This document shows positions 1 through 6,247 of a DNA stretch of 7,627 nucleotides, in pieces. Below the pieces are notes generated by a model, which searched no databases, was not told the DNA's origin, and saw only the letters and a list, made by a program, of their open reading frames with translations. A program made the translations under genes and the position numbers. The stretch is taken from positions 1-7,627 of the forward strand of contig VBAB01000461.1 of the NCBI GenBank assembly GCA_005888525.1. The letters run 5' to 3'. Source of the stretch: Alphaproteobacteria bacterium. GTDB taxonomy: Bacteria > Pseudomonadota > Alphaproteobacteria > Rhizobiales > Hyphomicrobiaceae. Each line of letters begins with the position of its first letter. Position 1 is the stretch's first letter.

Positions 1-366
1 GCCGGCGCGCGCGAGGTTGCGGCTGGGACAGCCGCCGGTAAACACCATGCCGAAGCCGAACATCAGTCCGCCCAGGATATACCCCGCCCAGTTGAGACTG
101 GCGCCGGCGAGGTACATGGACTTGTCGAGTGCGACGACGCCGCCTGCCTGCAGCAGCTGGGCGCCAATGAGCGCCGTGGCGCCGGCCAGGATCCAGGCGC
201 GGAATCGCCGCCAGTCGCCGAAGTTGTGCACATCCGACAGCGAGCCCATGGCGCAGAAGTTGGTGGCAAACACCACGGCGCCGAACAGGCAGCCGATCGC
301 CAGGCCACCCAGCGCCAGCCAGACGGCCCCATGCTGTGCAATGGTCTCGCGCAGCGCTTCGATCAT
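1..366 (-). CDS. YeeE/YedE-family membrane transporter, N-terminal part (runs off left edge)
   Basis: This is the first 122 codons of an integral membrane protein of the YeeE/YedE family, whose characterised members import thiosulfate or handle sulfur compounds in the inner membrane. The reading frame is open from ATG at 366 to the window edge. Hydrophobic segments lie at about residues 14-34, 57-72 and 93-110. Two family hallmarks are visible: the TNFCAMG stretch (Cys38) at the end of the first membrane segment, and GGCPSRNL (Cys113) at 111-118. Conserved cysteines of this kind contact the sulfur substrate in characterised homologues; that these two do so here is inference. The start is supported by a GGAGA ribosome-binding site (381-377) ten bases upstream. 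Family members are often about 350 residues, so most of the gene would lie outside the window, although half-length members also exist. It is divergent from dnaE. The substrate cannot be set from this fragment. Confidence 0.85.
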   Translation of the reverse strand, partial: MIEALRETIAQHGAVWLALGGLAIGCLFGAVVFATNFCAMGSLSDVHNFGDWRRFRAWILAGATALIGAQLLQAGGVVALDKSMYLAGASLNWAGYILGGLMFGFGMVFTGGCPSRNLARAG

Positions 367-500
367 CGCGGGTCTTTCTCCACAGCTATCCTCTTGCATA
401 GATCCCCGGCAATATGTAGTGCCGCGGCAGGTTATCAGCGGGCACCGCGGACGGTGGCGGCCGCGCGTTGTGGCCGCGTCGCGACCGTCTACAGTTCGCC
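367..500. promoter_or_regulatory. Divergent intergenic region between the yeeE-like gene and dnaE
   Basis: These 134 bases separate two divergent starts, so they should hold a promoter for each gene. The left part (about 371-420) is less GC-rich than its surroundings. I see no convincing pair of -35 and -10 boxes; TTGCAT at 394-399 has no good partner at normal spacing. A perfect 10-base palindrome, TGCCGCGGCA, lies at 420-429, and its CCGCGG core recurs at 445-450. In DNA this GC-rich both could be chance. No clear Shine-Dalgarno sequence precedes the dnaE ATG. Confidence 0.35.
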
Positions 501-1646
501 ATGACCGAACCGATTCGCACCAGCTCCGCTACTCCCGCGCCAGCGCCGCAGTTCGTGCACCTCAAGGTGCACTCGGCCTATTCGCTGCTGGAAGGCGCCA
601 TCACCAACCAGAAGCTCGCCAAGCTGGCGGTGGCGCAGGGCTTTCCCGCGGTGGGTCTCACGGATACCGGCAACCTCTTCGGCGCGCTGGAATTCTCCGA
701 CAAGCTCGCCGAAGCAGGCATCCAGCCGATCGTGGGCTGCACGCTGCAGGTCGATTTCGGCGACCGCCCCCAGCCCAATGGGCTGCAGCGCAACGGCGCC
801 AATCAGCCCCGCTCGCAGCCCGCCGGCGCACTCGCTCTGCTGGCGTGCGATGAGCGGGGCTGGCAGAACCTCATGAAACTCTCCTCCCAGGCCTTCTTCG
901 ACCCCGCCGAGGACGAGACACCGCACATCGAGATCGAGCGGCTGGAATCCCATGGCGGCGGCCTGATCGCGCTGACGGGGGGACCTGATGGGCCGATCGA
1001 CAAGGCTCTGCGCGAGGGCCAGAAAGAGGTCGCCTTCGAACGCCTGAAGGTTCTGGAGAAGATCTTCGGCGACCGGCTCTACGTCGAGATCCAGCGGCAC
1101 GGCCTCAAGCACGAGATCGAGGCCGAGCCGGCCCTGCTCGACATCGCCTATGCCCGCGCCCTGCCGATCGTCGCCACCAACGAGGTCTATTTCGCCTCCC
1201 CCGACGATTACGAGGCGCACGATGCGCTGCTGTGCATCGCGGAGGGGACCTACGTCACCGAGGACAAGCGCCGCCGCCTGTCGCGGGAGCATTTCTTCAA
1301 GACGGCCGCGCAGATGGCCGAGCTGTTCGCGGACCTGCCGGAGGCGCTCGCCAGCACCATCGAGATCGCCAAGCGCTGCGCCTTCCGGCCCAAGGGCAAG
1401 AAGCCGATCCTGCCCCGCTTCGTCCCGGCGGCGCCGGGCACCAGCGAGGAGGATCAGCTGGTCCTCGAGACGGCCGAGCTGCGCGCCCAGGCCGAGGCCG
1501 GCCTGAAGCAGCGGCTTGCCACCACGCCGCTGGCACCAAACTTCACCGAGGCCGACTACGCCAAGCGGCTCGACTTCGAGATCGGCGTCATCTCGAAGAT
1601 GAAGTTTCCCGGCTACTTCCTGATCGTCGCCGACTTCATCCAATGG
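501..1646 (+). CDS. dnaE: DnaE N-terminal fragment: PHP domain and start of the palm
   Basis: This is the homologous part of the first dnaE reading frame. The PHP domain begins at FVHLKVHSAYSLLEG (residues 18-32) and includes LTDTGNLFGALEF (about 53-65). In many proteobacterial polymerases this domain is structural rather than an active nuclease; I infer the same here. The region after about residue 90 (from near 770) is the PHP-to-palm stretch, ending in KMKFPGYFLIVADFIQW, the strand and helix that lead into the nucleotide-binding glycine-rich loop. After codon 382 the frame stays open to 3551, but those residues are arginine- and alanine-rich shadow translation unlike any polymerase. If translated, the product would be about 1,016 residues with no polymerase active site. 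Confidence 0.8.
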
Positions 1647-1656
1647 GCTCGTGGCC
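1641..1656 (+). other. Deletion and frame-change junction in dnaE
   Basis: Codons up to TGG at 1644-1646 belong to the first dnaE frame (...F-I-Q-W). Codons from CTC at 1648 belong to the second (L-V-A-W-S-L-T). Base 1647 is the only remnant between them. Intact DnaE proteins have the nucleotide-contacting GPGRGSGAGS loop here. The junction bases GGGCTCGTGGCC read plausibly both as the left parent (W-A-R) and as the end of the right parent (G-S-L-V-A). A short GCTCG-like microhomology could therefore have guided a slip or an assembly join; this last point is inference. Confidence 0.8.
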
Positions 1657-3984
1657 TGGTCGCTCACCATCACCGACCTCGATCCCCTGCGCTTCGGCCT
1701 GCTGTTCGAGCGCTTTCTGAACCCCGAACGCGTGTCGATGCCCGATTTCGACATCGACTTCTGCCAGGACCGGCGCGACGAGGTGATCCGCTACGTGCAG
1801 AAGAAATACGGCGCCGACCGCGTGGCGCAGATCATCACGCACGGCAAGCTGCAGGCCCGCGCCGTGCTGCGCGACGTCGGACGCGTGCTGCAGATGCCCT
1901 ACGGGCAGATCGACAAGCTCTGCAAGCTCATCCCCAACAACCCGGCCAACCCCGTGACGCTGGAGCAGGCCATCGACGGCGAGCCCAAGCTGCAGGAAGC
2001 CCGCGACCGCGAGCCGGTGGTGGCACGCCTGCTCGAGATCGCCCGCAAGCTCGAGGGGCTCTACCGCCACGCCTCGACGCACGCGGCCGGCATGGTGATC
2101 GGCGACCGGCCGCTCGACGAGCTCGTTCCCCTCTACCGCGATCCCAAGTCGAGCTTCCCCATCACGCAGTACAACTGGAAGCTGGTGGAGGCAGCGGGCC
2201 TGGTGAAGTTCGACTTCCTGGGCCTCAAGACGCTAACCGTGCTGCAGAAGGCCGTGGCCCTGATCAAGCGCGGCCGCGGCATCGACGTCGATCTCCTGAA
2301 GATCCCGCTCGACGACCGCAAGACCTACGAGCTGCTGGCGAAGGCGGACACGGTGGGCGTGTTCCAGCTGGAAGGCGCCGGTGTCCGCGAGAGCCTGAAG
2401 CGGCTGAAGCCCGACCGCTTCGAGGACATCATGGCCATGACCGCGCTCTATCGGCCAGGCCCCATGGACAACATCCCGACCTACATCAACAGGAAGCATG
2501 GGGAGGAGCCGGTCGATTGCCTCCATCCCATGCTGGAGCCGATCCTGAAGGAGACCTACGGCGTCATCATCTACCAGGAGCAGGTGCTGCAGATCGCGCA
2601 GGTGATGGCGGGCTACTCGCTGGGGCAAGCCGACATCCTGCGCAAGGCCATGGGCAAGAAAGACAAGGCCATCATGGGCCGGCAGCAGGCCGAGTTCGTG
2701 GCGGGCGCGATGAAGAAGGGTGTACCGCGCGAGGAGGCGGCCTACATCTTCGAGCTGGTCGACAAGTTCGCGGGCTACGGCTTCAACAAGGCGCACACGG
2801 CGGCCTACGCCCACGTCGCCTACTACACCGCCTACCTCAAGGCCAACTACCGCGAGGAATTCCTGGCGGCCTCCATGACGCTGGACGCGGGCAACACCGA
2901 CAAGCTCTCAATGTACGCGGCGGAGGCCAAGAAGTCTGGTATCGCCATCCAGCCCCCCTGCATCAACGCCTCGGAGGTCGATTTCCTCGCCGGAGAGAAG
3001 ACCATCCGCTACTCGCTGGCAGCGCTCAAGAACATCGGTGCGCTCGCGGTCGGCAGCATCGTCGAGGAGCGCACCGCCAACGGGCGGTTCAAGGACCTCT
3101 CCGACTTCGCCGGGCGTTGCAACACCAAGGCTCTCAACAAGCGTGCACTGGAGACGCTGGCAGCGGCCGGCGCCTTCGATGCCTTGGAGCCCAACCGCGC
3201 CCTGGTGCACGGCAACGTCGAGCAGATGCTGGCGTTCGCCAATCGGCAGGCGGCGAACGCGGCGCAGGGTACCGACGATCTGTTCGGCGGCGGGGGAGCG
3301 GCGGCGCGGCCGCAGATCGACATCCGGGCGCTGAAGGCCTGGACGCCCATGGAGCGCCTGCAGCACGAGTTCGAGGCGGTCGGCTTCTTCCTCTCCGGCC
3401 ATCCGCTCGATGCCTATGCGAGCGTGCTGGCCAAGCTCGGCATCCTGCCCTATGCGGAGCTCGAGGCGCGGGCGGACCGTGGCGTCGTCGCCGGACGGCT
3501 CGCCGGCATCGTCGTCTCGGCTCGCGAGCGCCGGTCGCAGAAAGGCAATAAGTTCGCCTTTGCTCTGTTCTCCGAGCCCACCGGCCAGTTCGAGGCTGTG
3601 ATCTTCTCCGAGACGCTGGCCGCCTCGCGTCATCTGCTCGAGTCGGGAGCCGCGGTGCTGCTCACGGTGGAAGGCGAGCGCGACGGCGACGTGCTGAAGC
3701 TGCGCGTGCAGTCGATCCAGTCCCTCGACGAGGCCACCGAAGGCCTGCAGCGGGGGTTGAAGGTGGTGCTCGACGGCCGCGTCTTTGAGGCCAACACCGG
3801 GCGCCTCGATGAGCTGAAGGCAATGCTGAAGCCGGGGGGCAAGGGCATCGTGTGCCTGAGCATGATGCTCGAGGACCGCCGCCGCGAGGTAGAGATTGCC
3901 ATGCCCGGCCGCTTCGACATCTCGCCTGCGCAGAAGGGTGCCATCTCCACCGTGCCCGGCGTGCTGGAGGTGGTGGATATTTGA
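1651..3984 (+). CDS. dnaE: DnaE C-terminal fragment: polymerase core, HhH and OB domains
   Basis: This is the second dnaE frame. Homology begins at LVAWSLTITD (1648); GTG at 1651 is the first in-frame start-like codon, but no ribosome-binding site supports it. Numbering from 1651, MPDFDIDF at 30-37 supplies two catalytic aspartates (Asp32 and Asp34, matching E. coli Asp401 and Asp403), and VKFDFLGL supplies the third (Asp188, matching Asp555). The fingers region includes YRPGPMDNIPTYINRKHG and GYGFNKAHTAAYA (from about 375). A helix-hairpin-helix stretch lies around AALKNIGA (from about 457). TDDLF at 541-545 resembles a sliding-clamp-binding motif. The OB fold starts near VVAGRLAGIVVS (about 612). 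The C-terminus, VPGVLEVVDI, is intact. All three carboxylates are present, but the glycine/serine loop before them is missing, so neither fragment, alone or paired, should make a normal active site. Confidence 0.85.
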   Translation: MAWSLTITDLDPLRFGLLFERFLNPERVSMPDFDIDFCQDRRDEVIRYVQKKYGADRVAQIITHGKLQARAVLRDVGRVLQMPYGQIDKLCKLIPNNPANPVTLEQAIDGEPKLQEARDREPVVARLLEIARKLEGLYRHASTHAAGMVIGDRPLDELVPLYRDPKSSFPITQYNWKLVEAAGLVKFDFLGLKTLTVLQKAVALIKRGRGIDVDLLKIPLDDRKTYELLAKADTVGVFQLEGAGVRESLKRLKPDRFEDIMAMTALYRPGPMDNIPTYINRKHGEEPVDCLHPMLEPILKETYGVIIYQEQVLQIAQVMAGYSLGQADILRKAMGKKDKAIMGRQQAEFVAGAMKKGVPREEAAYIFELVDKFAGYGFNKAHTAAYAHVAYYTAYLKANYREEFLAASMTLDAGNTDKLSMYAAEAKKSGIAIQPPCINASEVDFLAGEKTIRYSLAALKNIGALAVGSIVEERTANGRFKDLSDFAGRCNTKALNKRALETLAAAGAFDALEPNRALVHGNVEQMLAFANRQAANAAQGTDDLFGGGGAAARPQIDIRALKAWTPMERLQHEFEAVGFFLSGHPLDAYASVLAKLGILPYAELEARADRGVVAGRLAGIVVSARERRSQKGNKFAFALFSEPTGQFEAVIFSETLAASRHLLESGAAVLLTVEGERDGDVLKLRVQSIQSLDEATEGLQRGLKVVLDGRVFEANTGRLDELKAMLKPGGKGIVCLSMMLEDRRREVEIAMPGRFDISPAQKGAISTVPGVLEVVDI

Positions 3985-4015
3985 GGGTGTGGCCCAGGTC
4001 TGACCCCATCCAACT
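3985..4015. other. Convergent 31-base gap between dnaE and lepB
   Basis: The stops of dnaE (3982-3984) and the signal peptidase gene (4016-4018, minus strand) face each other across 31 bases. The gap contains GGTC-T-GACC at 3997-4005, a 4-base inverted repeat with a one-base centre. On the minus strand it reads TGGGGTCAGACC, a sequence style I recall from short dispersed repeats at gene ends in proteobacteria. There is no stable GC stem followed by a T run on either strand, so no standard intrinsic terminator is visible. Confidence 0.35.
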
Positions 4016-4723
4016 TCAGAATGTGACGATGACGCGCCCAATCACAAGCTCGACGGGGACGAAACCGACGCCGTAGGTCGGCGACTGGTGCCGGCTGTCG
4101 CTGGAGTTGTCGCGGTTGTCGCCCAGCACGAACAGATTGCCCGCCGGCACCAGGAATTCGGGCGTGTTGTCGGAGGGGCCGTTGCCGCCGTCTGCCTTCA
4201 AGATGTGGTAGCTGGTCTCGCCCGGAAGCTTCTCGACATAGGTGGGCACGGTGCGCTTTTCGCCCAGCGAGCCTGCAGACTCCGACGCCGGCTCGACCGG
4301 CACGAGCGCACCGTTGATCGACAGCCGGCCCTTGATCATCTGGATGCGGTCTCCCGGAAGGCCGACGACGCGTTTGACGTATTGCGTCTTGTGGTCGCGC
4401 GGAAGGCGGAACACGACGACGTCGCCCCGCTGCGGCATCAGGGCCGGCCACCGGCCGGCGATCGGCAGCTCGAAGCTGTCGAACGAGTACCGGCTGTAGC
4501 CATAGGACGCCCGCGATACGACGCTGTAGCTGCCGGTGCGGATGGTCGGCATCATCGATCCCGACGGATTGGTGTAGACGCGCAGGATCGGCCCCAGGCC
4601 CGGTACGAAGGCGCATAGGCATAGGAACATCAGGAAGCCGAACGACGTGGCCAGGATGACGACGCGCCGCTCGCTGCGACGGGAAACGATTTCGTCGTGG
4701 GCAAGTTCACCAGGCTTGCTCAT
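4016..4723 (-). CDS. lepB: Signal peptidase I
   Basis: This 235-residue protein is a type I (S26) signal peptidase, which removes signal peptides from exported proteins at the periplasmic face of the inner membrane using a Ser/Lys dyad. A basic N-terminus (RRSERR, 15-20) precedes one membrane segment at about 21-47. The catalytic serine is Ser56 in NPSGSMMPT, matching E. coli Ser90. The catalytic lysine is Lys117 in YVKRVVGLPGD, matching Lys145. GDNRDNSSDSR at 201-211 is conserved box D. ATG 4723 is preferred over an upstream in-frame ATG at 4816 because AGGA (4734-4731) sits seven bases upstream and the longer form adds 31 residues unlike the family. The gene stands alone, convergent with dnaE and divergent from eno. 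In many alphaproteobacteria the main lepB lies beside rnc and acpS, so this may be a second copy (inference). It ends soon after the last conserved strand, without a long tail. Confidence 0.93.
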   Translation of the reverse strand: MSKPGELAHDEIVSRRSERRVVILATSFGFLMFLCLCAFVPGLGPILRVYTNPSGSMMPTIRTGSYSVVSRASYGYSRYSFDSFELPIAGRWPALMPQRGDVVVFRLPRDHKTQYVKRVVGLPGDRIQMIKGRLSINGALVPVEPASESAGSLGEKRTVPTYVEKLPGETSYHILKADGGNGPSDNTPEFLVPAGNLFVLGDNRDNSSDSRHQSPTYGVGFVPVELVIGRVIVTF

Positions 4724-4830
4724 GCGGCGATCCTGCGCGTGCTTCCCGGCTCTCGGGGGTTGATGATAAAGGTTAGAACGCCCGTCCTGCCATGCGGAGG
4801 GATAGTTCACCACCACACAAGGACAAATCC
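4724..4830. promoter_or_regulatory. Shared upstream region of divergent lepB and eno
   Basis: These 107 bases lie between two divergent starts and should contain both promoters. The only AT-rich patch is 4760-4779 (TTGATGATAAAGGTTAGAAC). It offers TATCAT on the minus strand (4768-4763) as a possible -10 for lepB and TTGATG (4760-4765) as a possible -35 for eno, but neither has a convincing partner at 16-18 bases. A small inverted repeat, CCCG-GCTCT-CGGG, lies at 4745-4757. The eno ribosome-binding site AAGGA is at 4819-4823, seven bases before its ATG. Confidence 0.4.
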
Positions 4831-6114
4831 ATGACCGCCATCGTCGACATCATCGGCCGCGAGATCCTGGACAGCCGAGGCAATCCCACGGTCGAGGTCG
4901 ACGTCCTCCTGGAGGACGGCTCACTCGGGCGCGCTGGCGTGCCGTCCGGCGCCTCTACGGGGGCGCACGAGGCCGTCGAGCTGCGCGACGGCGACAAGAA
5001 GCGCTATCTCGGCAAGGGCGTTCGCAACGCGGTCGATGCCGTCAACGGGGAGATCTTCGATGCGCTGTCGGGCATGGATGCGCGCGAGCAGCGGCGCATC
5101 GACGATGCGCTGAAGAAGCTCGACGGCACGCCCAACAAGGGACGCCTCGGCGCCAATGCCATCCTCGGGGTCTCGCTGGCGGTGGCGAAGGCGGCCGCGG
5201 AAGGGAGCGGGCTGCCGCTCTATCGCTACCTCGGGGGCGCCAATGCGCACCTGCTGCCCGTGCCGATGATGAATATCATTAACGGCGGGGCGCATGCCGA
5301 CAACCCCATCGACATCCAGGAATTCATGATCATGCCGGTGGGCGCCGCCACGTGCGCGGACGCGGTGCGCATGGGCTCGGAGATCTTCCACACCCTGCGC
5401 AAGGGCCTCAAGGATGCGGGGCACAGCACCAACGTCGGCGACGAGGGCGGCTTCGCGCCCAACCTCAAGTCGGCCGAGGAAGCGCTCGCCTTCATCATGC
5501 GGTCGATCGAGGGAGCGGGCTACAAGCCGGGCGAGGACGTGGTGCTGGCGCTGGATTGCGCGGCCACCGAGTTCTACAAGGGCGGCAAGTACCAGCTGGA
5601 AGGCGAGGGCAAGTCGCTGGACGCTGGCGGGATGACGAAGTACCTCGCCAACCTGGTCTCTCGCTTCCCCATCGTGTCGATCGAGGACGGCATGGCTGAG
5701 GACGACTGGCAAGGGTGGAAGGCGCTCACGGAAGCGCTCGGCGCCAAATGCCAGCTGGTCGGCGATGACTTGTTCGTCACCAATACCGAGCGCCTCGTAA
5801 AGGGCATCGAGCAGAAGATCGCCAACTCGATCCTGGTCAAGGTCAACCAGATCGGCACGCTCACCGAGACGCTCGAAGCAGTCGCCATGGCCCAGCGCGC
5901 CGCCTACACGGCCGTGATCTCGCACCGCTCGGGCGAGACCGAGGACAGCACCATCGCCGACATCGCGGTTGCCACCAACGCCGGACAGATCAAGACCGGC
6001 TCGCTGTCGCGCTCCGACCGCATTGCCAAGTACAACCAGCTCATCCGCATCGAGGAGGAGCTGGGGGATGAGGCACGGTATGCGGGGAAAAGGGCAGTAG
6101 GCAGTAGGCAGTAG
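4831..6114 (+). CDS. eno: Enolase (phosphopyruvate hydratase)
   Basis: Enolase converts 2-phosphoglycerate to phosphoenolpyruvate in glycolysis and the reverse in gluconeogenesis, as a magnesium-dependent cytoplasmic enzyme. The product is 427 residues, typical for the bacterial family. All active-site landmarks are present: the SGASTG loop near residue 39; GDEGGF with Glu205; metal ligands Asp242 (ALDCAATEF), Glu285 (SIEDGMAEDD) and Asp312 (VGDDLFVTN); the general base Lys337 (ILVKVNQIGT); His365 (SHRSGETED); and Lys388 (QIKTGSLSRSD). The ATG at 4831 has AAGGA seven bases upstream; an in-frame ATG at 4792 would add 13 unlike residues. The C-terminus is odd. After the conserved ELGDEARYAGK, the last residues RAVGSRQ and the stop codon are read largely from a GGCAGTA heptad repeat, so the native end was probably replaced or extended. 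This tail lies outside the active site and should be tolerated. eno is followed by ftsB-like and pdhA genes. Confidence 0.97.
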   Translation: MTAIVDIIGREILDSRGNPTVEVDVLLEDGSLGRAGVPSGASTGAHEAVELRDGDKKRYLGKGVRNAVDAVNGEIFDALSGMDAREQRRIDDALKKLDGTPNKGRLGANAILGVSLAVAKAAAEGSGLPLYRYLGGANAHLLPVPMMNIINGGAHADNPIDIQEFMIMPVGAATCADAVRMGSEIFHTLRKGLKDAGHSTNVGDEGGFAPNLKSAEEALAFIMRSIEGAGYKPGEDVVLALDCAATEFYKGGKYQLEGEGKSLDAGGMTKYLANLVSRFPIVSIEDGMAEDDWQGWKALTEALGAKCQLVGDDLFVTNTERLVKGIEQKIANSILVKVNQIGTLTETLEAVAMAQRAAYTAVISHRSGETEDSTIADIAVATNAGQIKTGSLSRSDRIAKYNQLIRIEEELGDEARYAGKRAVGSRQ

Positions 6115-6150
6115 TAGCTGGGCGCCCTCACTGCCCACTGCCTATTGCTC
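6092..6150 (+). repeat. Heptad tandem array and its inverted partner, forming a long hairpin at the eno 3' end
   Basis: Three perfect tandem copies of GGCAGTA occupy 6093-6113 and contain the eno stop codon. After a 17-base spacer come four inverted heptads at 6130-6157: ACTGCCC, ACTGCCT, ATTGCTC and ACTGCCT. Pairing 6092-6112 against 6130-6150 gives a 21-position stem with one mismatch (6106/6136) and two G-T pairs, closed by a loop at 6113-6129 that itself contains GGGCGCCC. A stem this long should protect the eno mRNA 3' end or slow polymerase. There is no T tract right after it, so it is not a standard intrinsic terminator. The heptad period suggests slippage-generated dispersed repeat DNA. 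Its function is unknown. Confidence 0.8.
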
Positions 6151-6158
6151 ACTGCCTT

Positions 6159-6184
6159 TACGCGCGCTTAACTGCTTGCGCGTA
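6159..6184 (+). repeat. Small perfect inverted repeat upstream of the ftsB-like gene
   Basis: TACGCGC at 6159-6165 is the exact reverse complement of GCGCGTA at 6178-6184, leaving a 12-base loop. It directly follows the heptad hairpin in the eno to ftsB-like spacer (6115-6247). No T run follows, so a terminator role is unsupported. It could be an operator, a second RNA stem, or chance in GC-rich DNA. The rest of the spacer to 6247 shows no clear promoter and no Shine-Dalgarno sequence before ATG 6248. Confidence 0.45.
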
Positions 6185-6247
6185 GCTTACCGCGTGTGTC
6201 CCGGTTGGACGCTTCCGAGGTCTCGCGTCGCACCCCCAGTACTTCCC

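Larger units (their letters stand above)
501..3984 (+). pseudogene. dnaE: DNA polymerase III subunit alpha, disrupted by an internal frameshifting deletion
   Basis: DnaE is the catalytic subunit of the replicative DNA polymerase III holoenzyme. The region encodes a family C polymerase in two frames. Residues 1-382 (501-1646) carry the PHP domain and the start of the palm. The rest (1648-3984, 778 codons) carries the catalytic aspartates, fingers, helix-hairpin-helix region and OB fold. At the junction the protein passes from ...FIQW directly to LVAWSLTITD. E. coli DnaE has 18 residues there, including GPGRGSGAGS; here one base remains, so about 53 bases are missing and the frame shifts. Restored length would be about 1,178 residues, normal for the family. 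No other damage is visible and codon use stays ordinary, so the lesion is recent or an assembly or sequencing error. ATG 501 is chosen because the family sequence begins soon after it; TTG 468 is an in-frame alternative. dnaE is normally essential. Confidence 0.85.

Noticed and set aside
17..853. 278-residue plus-strand frame across the yeeE-like gene and dnaE start
   Set aside because: It runs antisense to the YeeE-like frame and out of frame with dnaE; proline/arginine-rich and without family features.
1640..1660. Split-intein or programmed-frameshift explanation for the dnaE break
   Set aside because: No intein residues or splice motifs flank the break, and both fragments together still lack the glycine/serine loop; a frameshift signal could not restore missing residues.
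489..1754. 421-residue open frame antisense to the dnaE 5' half
   Set aside because: A codon-mirror shadow with repetitive Leu/Gly/Asp composition; dnaE homology on the plus strand is clear.
1650..3551. Long open continuation of the first dnaE frame past the junction
   Set aside because: The translation is Arg/Ala/Gly-rich and unlike polymerase, while the other frame carries all catalytic motifs; it is open only because the DNA is GC-rich.
2908..4041. 377-residue open frame antisense to the dnaE 3' half
   Set aside because: A shadow of dnaE codons with His/Leu/Gln-rich composition and no family resemblance.
3630..4622. 330-residue minus-strand frame overlapping lepB and dnaE
   Set aside because: It overlaps the true lepB frame with its catalytic dyad and then runs antisense through dnaE; no domain is visible.
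4921..6138. 405-residue open frame antisense to eno
   Set aside because: It mirrors the enolase codons, has no recognisable motif or ribosome-binding site, and eno is unambiguous.
6093..6157. Heptad arrays considered as a CRISPR array
   Set aside because: The units are only seven bases, have no unique spacers between copies, and are inverted across the array.
6092..6160. Heptad hairpin considered as a standard intrinsic terminator for eno
   Set aside because: The stem is long enough, but only a TTTA trace follows several bases later, with no T tract directly after the stem.
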